A stretch of DNA of 64,000 nt from assembly GCA_018901755.1 (NCBI GenBank), contig JAHIDZ010000001.1:1-64000 (forward strand). The letters are read 5' to 3'. The notes beneath the pieces are model-generated. The model had not been told where the DNA came from and searched no databases. It was given only the letters and a program-made list of their open reading frames with translations. This document shows, in pieces, positions 57,156 through 64,000 of the stretch. The stretch's first letter is position 1, and each line of letters begins with the position of its first letter. The stretch comes from Nanobdellota archaeon (GTDB lineage: Archaea; Aenigmatarchaeota; Aenigmatarchaeia; Aenigmatarchaeales; Aenigmatarchaeaceae). Both the position numbers and the translations under genes were made by a program.

Positions 57156-57812
57156 ATGAAAAGGTTATTAGTATTACTGATACTTAGTATTGTATTGATT
57201 AGTGGATGCGTTATGGAAGATAGTTTAATTAATCTTGGGTTCGGAACAAACGCAGGTGTTGCCTCGGGTGGTATACCATTATCAGGAGAATCAGATTCAC
57301 AACCAGAAACATCGCCGTCAGAAACTTCTCCAGGAGCACCAGTTTCAAAATCACTTGATTGCAAACTTCTTGAAAACATAGACTCAGACGCATACAAATG
57401 TTCATCTGAAAAAGATTGTATAATTTATATTGATAAATGTTGTTCAATTCTTTCAAAAGCAATCAATAAGAATTATAAATCCTGTATCCCAGAAGGAGAT
57501 GTAGATTTGTTTGGCAAGCCTTGTGGAGAGGAGATTTGTCCAGGGTCTGGCACACCAATCGCAGCTCTTTGTGCTAATAATAAGTGCATGCTTGGATTTG
57601 ATAATGTAACATCAGCATACACTATTCCAACAGTAACATGTACAACAGATGATGATTGCGAACTGAGCTTATGCAATTGTCAGTGTCAAAAGAATGGAAC
57701 CGATAATGGAATATGCGCCATGATCATGCCTGCGAGCAATTGTATAGATAATGTAGGAATTTCCGGTTGTAAATGCACCAATGGGGAATGTGAAGAAACG
57801 GCTGTTAAATAA
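57156..57812 (+). CDS. Cys-rich lipoprotein
   Basis: LILSIVLISGC lipobox; 18+ Cys. Confidence 0.7.
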   Translation: MKRLLVLLILSIVLISGCVMEDSLINLGFGTNAGVASGGIPLSGESDSQPETSPSETSPGAPVSKSLDCKLLENIDSDAYKCSSEKDCIIYIDKCCSILSKAINKNYKSCIPEGDVDLFGKPCGEEICPGSGTPIAALCANNKCMLGFDNVTSAYTIPTVTCTTDDDCELSLCNCQCQKNGTDNGICAMIMPASNCIDNVGISGCKCTNGECEETAVK

Positions 57813-57857
57813 TGTTCATGTAGATAAATTTATAAGGTCTACAAGAGATGATTAATT

Positions 57858-58445
57858 ATGCCAAAGAGTTTTTTTGAAAAAAATAAGATGCTAATTATAG
57901 TTGGAATAGTTGTTCTTGTAATTTTACTTATGGTAGTCGGCATGTATAATAGTTTTGTAACTTTAGATCAAAACATAAAAGGAAAATGGTCTCTAGTTGA
58001 AAATGATTATCAGAGACAAGCAGATTTGATTCCTAATTTAATATCTACTATTTCGAGCCAAGTTGGAGTTGAAACGAAATTTGTTAAAGATGTTATTGCC
58101 TTAAGAACTGTTTATGCTTCGGCGCAAGGCCAATATCAAAAAGATTCCGCGGGCCAGCAGATGAATGGCGGCATTACAGTACTTGTTAACGCTGTAGCTG
58201 AAAATTATCCTCAATTATTGGCAAGTGAAGGTTACACCGCATTAAGAGATGAATTAGCAGGAAGTCAAAATAGAATAACTGTTGCTAGAAAAAATTATAT
58301 CGATGCATTGCAAGCATATAATACAGCAATAAAGAGATTCCCAGGAGTATTATTTGCAGGAATGTTTGGTTTTTCAGAACTAGAATATTATGAAGCACCT
58401 GCAGGAACAGAAACACCACAATTGGGTTCTGGGCAGTTACCTTAA
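57858..58445 (+). CDS. lemA: LemA family protein
   Basis: YNSFVTLDQNIKGKWSLVENDYQRQADLIPNLISTI; RKNYIDALQAYNTAIKRFPGVLFAGMFGF. Confidence 0.93.
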   Translation: MPKSFFEKNKMLIIVGIVVLVILLMVVGMYNSFVTLDQNIKGKWSLVENDYQRQADLIPNLISTISSQVGVETKFVKDVIALRTVYASAQGQYQKDSAGQQMNGGITVLVNAVAENYPQLLASEGYTALRDELAGSQNRITVARKNYIDALQAYNTAIKRFPGVLFAGMFGFSELEYYEAPAGTETPQLGSGQLP

Positions 58446-58488
58446 TTCTTTGAACGTTTAAAAGTCTCAGAAACTTCTAATTAATTAT

Positions 58489-58570
58489 GGGCATATAGCT
58501 CAGCATGGACTTTCAGAGCGGCGGCATCCTAAGCCGTAGGTCGGGGGTTCAAATCCCTCTATGCCCGCCA
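58489..58570 (+). tRNA. tRNA-Arg(CCT), encoded CCA
   Basis: GGGCATA/TATGCCC, D-stem GCTC/GAGC, GCGGC-ATCCTAA-GCCGT, GGGGG-TTCAAAT-CCCTC, G-CCA. Confidence 0.9.
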
Positions 58571-58571
58571 G

Positions 58572-59111
58572 TTATCTAATTCTTTTATTATCTTTACTGA
58601 ATATTTTTGAAGGCTTTCCAGAAAGTTTTCCATCATCTATATATAAATCGATAGACTTTCCAAACATTTTTTGTATATCTTGTATGTTGTTTGGCGTTGG
58701 TTGACCTGAAACATTTGCAGAAGTCGTAGTTATTGGTTTTCCAAACTGTTTTGCAATTTTTACACACCAATGATTTGGTATTCTAAAGCCAATATAATCT
58801 TTTGCAATAGGAAGATTTTTTTTCGATTTTAAAATAAAAGTATATTTACCAGGAAACTTTCTAATAGCAAGTTTTGAAGGGAAAGAATATTCTTTAAGCA
58901 TTTTTTTATTAGAAACAAGAGCTGATATAAAAACTTTTTTTGACCGTTTTTTTATCTTATAAATTTTTTCAATGCTTTTTCTTTTTGTAGCATCGGCGCC
59001 TATACCATAAACCGTATCTGTCGGATAAACAATTAGACCGCCTTTTTTCAAAATACGAACAGACTCTTTGATAATTATTGGCTCTTTTTTCTTTGAATAT
59101 TTTAGAAGCAT
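58572..59111 (-). CDS. Sua5/YciO/YrdC-family threonylcarbamoyl-AMP synthase
   Basis: GGLIVYPTDTVYGIGADATKRKSIEKIYKIKKRSKKVFISALV; PITTTSANVSGQPT. Confidence 0.92.
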   Translation of the reverse strand: MLLKYSKKKEPIIIKESVRILKKGGLIVYPTDTVYGIGADATKRKSIEKIYKIKKRSKKVFISALVSNKKMLKEYSFPSKLAIRKFPGKYTFILKSKKNLPIAKDYIGFRIPNHWCVKIAKQFGKPITTTSANVSGQPTPNNIQDIQKMFGKSIDLYIDDGKLSGKPSKIFSKDNKRIR

Positions 59112-59123
59112 TCTATCACAAAT

Positions 59124-59762
59124 TCAAATAAATCTTATACAAATAACATCTCGGTATACATTTTGTCCATCTCTCATTGTTACTAATTTAAAACTTTTAG
59201 TAACTCTACAGTCGAATTTTCTTTTAACAGTTTCAGAAATCGAAATTGCTGATTTTTTATTTCCAAATTTTATATCAATTCCGCCACTTACATCACTGGA
59301 ACTAAAGAATGATTTTGGATCCTTTCTTTCATCATGGAGCATTAAATCTATTATGAAATTCATTATTTTATCATTGAATTCCCCTCTTATCTGTATTGTC
59401 GCTTCATAATAATCGCAGAATTTTCTCGCGCATACTGGGCATATCATTGTTCTTACAGTAGTGTCAACTTTATGTACTTCATCTTTACCTTTGGTTGCAG
59501 TAATTTCCCAAGATTTGCCTTTTTTTATTAATTTAATTTTAACATTTTTTTCTAAATCTTTTACGTTATTCAATATAATTTGTTCTATGGATGCTTTCTT
59601 CCAATCATTTTTGATTCTATATAATTCACATTTTTTACAAGCAACAAGATTGATATTTTTAGGTACATCAACTAATTTTGTTTTTTTCTTATAACATTCT
59701 AAACAATAGCCATCTTTCAATCGTGTTCCTTTTTTACCACACAAAAAACAAAATTTTTCCAT
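59124..59762 (-). CDS. nmd3: NMD3-like protein
   Basis: MEKFCFLCGKKGTRLKDGYCLECYKKK; CKKCELYRIKNDW; MICPVCARKFCDYYEATIQIRG. Confidence 0.88.
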   Translation of the reverse strand: MEKFCFLCGKKGTRLKDGYCLECYKKKTKLVDVPKNINLVACKKCELYRIKNDWKKASIEQIILNNVKDLEKNVKIKLIKKGKSWEITATKGKDEVHKVDTTVRTMICPVCARKFCDYYEATIQIRGEFNDKIMNFIIDLMLHDERKDPKSFFSSSDVSGGIDIKFGNKKSAISISETVKRKFDCRVTKSFKLVTMRDGQNVYRDVICIRFI

Positions 59763-59763
59763 A

Positions 59764-60912
59764 CTAATACACGTACCACAAGACTAATGAAGTTTCCGCT
59801 ATCTCTGGTATATCGCAACATAGCGAATTTAACCTAGGAATTTCAATATAACCATCGCCAGGCTTTCCAAGATACCATTCTTTTGCAGAGTTTGATATAA
59901 TAGCTTTTAGAAGAGTTGAGTACTCCGAATCTTCCAATAGTTTAGAAATCCATATTGCATTTCCAAATTTAGTTACAGCGGCATTATCATTACTACCAAT
60001 TATGCTGTTCCCATCGACAATTGGTTTATCTGACCCAGCAATAGCAGTGTTGAATATAAAATCACTATCGGATATTGCAAATTGAACATTACGTGAACTT
60101 GATAGTTCAATCTTCTTAACAATTACATTTATTGATATTCCCGGTATAGATACGATAGATCTTTCCGGATATGTTGGTCTACAGCTCGGCGGAGTCGAGA
60201 TACATACTTTTTTAACATTACCTTCAATTGTAGCATTAACAATTAGTTCTTGACCACTTACATTCCAATATCCATAATAACTATTTGCTTCAGGGTCTCC
60301 TACACGTGGTGTCTGAACCGTGAATCCAAATCCAAGAAAATATTTTGAAATATCATTATATTCTGTAAAGTTCATTTTACCAGGAATATTTACAGTAGTT
60401 TCAATGTTGAAAAAAGTTTCATAATTTATACCTTCAGTACCAATACCTATTACTGTTTTTTCTTTTACAAAATCATTTAATGTTTGATTCGAATAATCAA
60501 ATGTACCATTAATTATAATTACATCATATGTGTCAAAATCATAAGCAAGAGAAGATACATTAAATTCTATTGCTCTGTTGTTAACATGTGTGCCAGTACT
60601 AAGAAGTATAGATTCGATGTAATCTTTATCATTTGTACCAACATTTATTACATTTTTAGGTATTCCTGAGAATTTCATAGTGTATCTTATGTTCGCAGCT
60701 TTCATATCATCTATTTCTTCAAAGATACTTGTTTCATTAATAGTTTTAATTATATTAGGGCCAAGAATATCCATAACATTATTTCCAATTCCTATCAAAT
60801 CGCCTTTAGTCCAATCTGAACCACTGCCTTGAGCGGCAAAGAAACTTTGAAATATTATAGTTATTAAAACTGCCGCAACAATAATTTCAACTAAATATAG
60901 GAATCCTTTCAT
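59764..60912 (-). CDS. Pilin-like secreted protein (pilus cluster)
   Basis: MKGFLYLVEIIVAAVLITIIFQSFFA N-terminus; next to pilus genes. Confidence 0.6.
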   Translation of the reverse strand: MKGFLYLVEIIVAAVLITIIFQSFFAAQGSGSDWTKGDLIGIGNNVMDILGPNIIKTINETSIFEEIDDMKAANIRYTMKFSGIPKNVINVGTNDKDYIESILLSTGTHVNNRAIEFNVSSLAYDFDTYDVIIINGTFDYSNQTLNDFVKEKTVIGIGTEGINYETFFNIETTVNIPGKMNFTEYNDISKYFLGFGFTVQTPRVGDPEANSYYGYWNVSGQELIVNATIEGNVKKVCISTPPSCRPTYPERSIVSIPGISINVIVKKIELSSSRNVQFAISDSDFIFNTAIAGSDKPIVDGNSIIGSNDNAAVTKFGNAIWISKLLEDSEYSTLLKAIISNSAKEWYLGKPGDGYIEIPRLNSLCCDIPEIAETSLVLWYVY

Positions 60913-60913
60913 T

Positions 60914-61357
60914 TTACCACATCTCTAACGTTATTGTTCCATATTTTATTGGATTTGTATTTTCTCTAATATATTCACGCATAGTCATTGTTCTTATTTG
61001 GGACAATCCAACAAATCCACAGAATAGAACTTCGTCGGTTCCATCATTTATTGCCAATCTATATCCGCTGAGGTTAAATCTATCAAGCCCAGGGCACCGT
61101 CCATCATTTTCATTTGAATAATCATTCCATTCTTGTAATTTAATCGTGCTTAATGTATTTGGACTAACTGATAGTCCTATATCTGTGTCCAATAGAATCA
61201 TATTTAACACAGAAACTGATTCAGATTTTAACATGTCAATTCTTGCATCCATATTGGCAGAATTAAACGCTGTACCTATCTGATTCCCAACATAAAGAAC
61301 AATTATAGCAAATACTACTACACCTAATATGAATTCAATTTTTACAGCGCCTTTCAT
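60914..61357 (-). CDS. Archaeal class III-signal pilin-like protein
   Basis: MKGAVKIEFILGVVVFAIIVLYVGNQIGTAFN. Confidence 0.7.
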   Translation of the reverse strand: MKGAVKIEFILGVVVFAIIVLYVGNQIGTAFNSANMDARIDMLKSESVSVLNMILLDTDIGLSVSPNTLSTIKLQEWNDYSNENDGRCPGLDRFNLSGYRLAINDGTDEVLFCGFVGLSQIRTMTMREYIRENTNPIKYGTITLEMW

Positions 61358-62305
61358 TTAAATCAATCCTGTTTGGAATAAAATCATCAATATACCGAAT
61401 CCGGAGAATGCCATTATCATGCTGTGTTTGATACCTGCAATTACAGAATTTTCACCGATTTGCCCAGCAACCAATCCGGCGAATATACCTTGCATGACAA
61501 CCATCAGTAAGAATAATGAATTATAGTAACAAGCTGATCCGCCACCAAGATTAAACATTTGGCAAGTTAGTGCGTATACTGAACATGAGATACAGTAGAT
61601 GTTTGACGATCCGATGCAAGCAATACATGGATCTTGGAAACTTAGTATTCCTCCCATTGCAGCAGCTTCACTATTCATATCTAACATTGGTATTAGTGTT
61701 TTGGAAAGACCAATTATAATTCCAATAAAAATAAAGTATATTGCATACATAACCATTACGTGCTGCAACATCATGCTTTCTCTCTCTTTTTCAGTATCTT
61801 TTATTGTACTAATGTCTCCAGCGATTGCTTCCATAGTTCTTACAATGTCACCACCAGACATGTATGCTTCATTAATTATTCTAATTACTCTTGATATTGT
61901 ACCGGATCTTCTCATTCTTCTTGCAAACATATCTAAAACTTGTTGTAGAGGAGTTCCCCAAGAAAGCTGATCATTCATTTTTTTTATTTCATCGCTTAAT
62001 TTTCCATAATCAGTTTTTGATACAATTTTTAATGCATCAGGTAATCCCATTCCAGCTTTCTGCGTTTCAGCAAGATCTAGAAGAAATACTGGAAGCTGAT
62101 CTTCAATTACTTTGATGCTCTGATATTCAAAATATGAAATAAGTATGTAAGGAATAACACCAACCAATATTGCTAATAGTAAAAAGTTTCCTATCATACC
62201 AATATTTCCCCAGAATGCAACTATTCCTATGAATACTAAAATGGCCGCAATTATAGGCGGTAGTTTTTTCAAATCTATTTTTGTTTTTATATCTTTCATA
62301 TCCAT
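61358..62305 (-). CDS. Type II/IV secretion GspF/TadC-like membrane protein
   Basis: QLPVFLLDLAETQKAGMGLPDALKIV; ISRVIRIINEAYMSGGDIVRTMEAIAGDI. Confidence 0.85.
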   Translation of the reverse strand: MDMKDIKTKIDLKKLPPIIAAILVFIGIVAFWGNIGMIGNFLLLAILVGVIPYILISYFEYQSIKVIEDQLPVFLLDLAETQKAGMGLPDALKIVSKTDYGKLSDEIKKMNDQLSWGTPLQQVLDMFARRMRRSGTISRVIRIINEAYMSGGDIVRTMEAIAGDISTIKDTEKERESMMLQHVMVMYAIYFIFIGIIIGLSKTLIPMLDMNSEAAAMGGILSFQDPCIACIGSSNIYCISCSVYALTCQMFNLGGGSACYYNSLFLLMVVMQGIFAGLVAGQIGENSVIAGIKHSMIMAFSGFGILMILFQTGLI

Positions 62306-62309
62306 ATTA

Positions 62310-63185
62310 TCACGCCGATGGAGATATTGTTTTAATTAAAAATATGAATCCAATAGATACGACTGGAAGTATCACAAATATTATCATAAATTGTATAAAT
62401 GTCATAAATAGATTATTTCCACTACCACCGAATATTGACATCAGCGCGCTCATTATGACAAAAAATATTGAACCAACAAGGATAACAGTAAGATAAACTT
62501 CTATAAGTAATGATAGTGTTTGTGAATATTGTTCAAGTCTTCTTTTATATTCAGCCATAAATCCTTTTGATTTTTCATGAAGAAAATCTGCAACATTTCC
62601 ACCAGTAGTTAAAACAGTATCTAACCCCCATAATAATTCTTTAAATTCTGGAGATGGTGTTCTTCCAGCAGTTTTTCTTATTGCACTTGTTAAATCCATT
62701 CCAAATGCTTCAACATCTCGGTTTATTTTTTCAGCTTCTCTAGAAATTTCACCATATTCTTTAAATTTGGATAATACTTTGAACATAGTTGCTGGTGGTG
62801 CTCCACTCGATGCAATCGTAGACATGTATGTTGTAGCAAAGGATATAGATGATTCTATATTCTTTTTTCTATAATTAGCTACACTTGATGGATGTGTGTA
62901 AAACAAGAAAAATATTCCAAGTTCTAAAAATATTGTTATTGTAAAAGAAAATATGAATGCCATTATCGCATCCTTGAATAGTAGTGTTGCTATTATTACT
63001 ATGAAAGGAAATTCTATTACGAAAGCTAGTAGCAGGATGAAAAACATCGCATAAACATATTCTGTAAGACTGAGAGGGATATTTGCATGTTGTAAATCAC
63101 CCTTTATGCTGTCAAAATGTTTTATGTAGGGTTCCAACGTTCTGCCGAAAAATTTAAATGATAGACGTTTAAAAGTGTTCCACAT
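62310..63185 (-). CDS. Type II/IV secretion GspF/FlaJ-like membrane protein
   Basis: SFATTYMSTIASSGAPPATMFKVLSKFKEYGEISREAEKINRDVEAFGMDLTSAI. Confidence 0.87.
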   Translation of the reverse strand: MWNTFKRLSFKFFGRTLEPYIKHFDSIKGDLQHANIPLSLTEYVYAMFFILLLAFVIEFPFIVIIATLLFKDAIMAFIFSFTITIFLELGIFFLFYTHPSSVANYRKKNIESSISFATTYMSTIASSGAPPATMFKVLSKFKEYGEISREAEKINRDVEAFGMDLTSAIRKTAGRTPSPEFKELLWGLDTVLTTGGNVADFLHEKSKGFMAEYKRRLEQYSQTLSLLIEVYLTVILVGSIFFVIMSALMSIFGGSGNNLFMTFIQFMIIFVILPVVSIGFIFLIKTISPSA

Positions 63186-63193
63186 TATTATCC

Positions 63194-64000
63194 CTAAATT
63201 GAATCTAGTAGCTCATCTGGTCGCGTGCTATATGCCTTTGTGATTCTTGCCATGTCTTTATAGTCTGTTATATTACTGTCAGTCATCCAAGTAAGTATTT
63301 TTGATCTTCGTTCCATTTCCTTTTGAAGTACAGCCGCATTTATTCCATGCTGTTCGCTTATTCTTCTTAATACTACAGAAGAATTTTTAGCATCAAATTT
63401 ATCTGTTAGTGGGTTCCATCTGAATATTTCGTTGAATATAGGCATATTTCTTTCACGATCGAATCCATTGATTTCATATACGTTAGTTATTTTTCTAACG
63501 TAAGAATTTTCATATTTTATTTTTGTTATGAATATAACTACATCCAACGCTTCAATAAGATTAGGCGGTAAACTAATTGGTGGCGTTGTTATTCTATTTA
63601 CTAATCTTTCGATAGTATCAGCATGGATTGTTGCCAATGAAGGATGTCCAGTTGCTATCTGTTGGAATAATACAAATGCTTCTTTACCTCTTACTTCTCC
63701 AACTATTAGGAAGTCCGGTCTTTGTCTTAATGATTCTCTAAGCAGATCAAATAAATCAACTTCTCCAATGTTTCTTCCACTTATTTCAGCAATTGGTTGA
63801 CGAGCTACCTGAGGTATCCAGTGTGGATGTGGTAGACGTAATTCCGGAGTATCTTCTATCGATACAATTTTTAATTCTGGTTTAATGAATAATGATAATG
63901 CATTTAACAACGATGTTTTACCAGAAGCTGTTCCTCCAGATACAAGTATTGATCTTCCATATTCAATTATTAACCACAAATATGATAGAACCTTTGCGTC
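63194..64000 (-). CDS. Type IV pilus/archaellum-family secretion ATPase, truncated by the right window edge
   Basis: ILVSGGTASGKTSLLNAL Walker A, LRQRPDFLIVGEVRGKEAF, GHPSLATIHADT; frame open to base 64000 (DAKVLSYLWLIIEYGRS). Confidence 0.93.
   Translation of the reverse strand, partial: DAKVLSYLWLIIEYGRSILVSGGTASGKTSLLNALSLFIKPELKIVSIEDTPELRLPHPHWIPQVARQPIAEISGRNIGEVDLFDLLRESLRQRPDFLIVGEVRGKEAFVLFQQIATGHPSLATIHADTIERLVNRITTPPISLPPNLIEALDVVIFITKIKYENSYVRKITNVYEINGFDRERNMPIFNEIFRWNPLTDKFDAKNSSVVLRRISEQHGINAAVLQKEMERRSKILTWMTDSNITDYKDMARITKAYSTRPDELLDSI

Overview
AT-rich archaeal chromosome segment. The gene content suggests a DPANN-like lineage, but this is an inference. Backbone genes include six aminoacyl-tRNA synthetase genes (pheT, pheS, trpS, glyS, ileS, hisS), nop5 and fibrillarin, S17e, NMD3, MBF1, a Sua5/YrdC protein, ADP-forming acetyl-CoA synthetase alpha and beta, a PINA-like PIN/ATPase/KH protein, an ABC-2 transporter, a TPM/LemA cluster, and a type IV pilus/Tad-like cluster that runs off the right edge. 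Five tRNA genes are visible: Trp-CCA, Ser-GCT, Glu-TTC, Leu-CAA and Arg-CCT. The strongest findings are: (1) tRNA-Glu and tRNA-Leu each appear to carry two introns whose bulge-helix-bulge (BHB) structures can be drawn base by base, leaving middle exons of only 8 and 9 nt; (2) a ~11 kb island is integrated at tRNA-Glu, with a broken tyrosine recombinase next to the tRNA and a 14-bp copy of the tRNA 3' end at the far boundary, and it carries two HTH-MNT/HEPN toxin-antitoxin-like modules with striking 21-bp-phased operator-like repeats; (3) the nop5-fibrillarin C/D RNP operon is interrupted by a translationally coupled LAGLIDADG-type protein and a nucleotidyltransferase; (4) a PfkB kinase is fused to a DUF362-like segment; (5) an operon encodes a surface protein with seven phage-tail-fibre-like GNVGIGTxxPxxKLDVxG repeats. 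All calls come from reading the sequence and the ORF translations. No searches were run.
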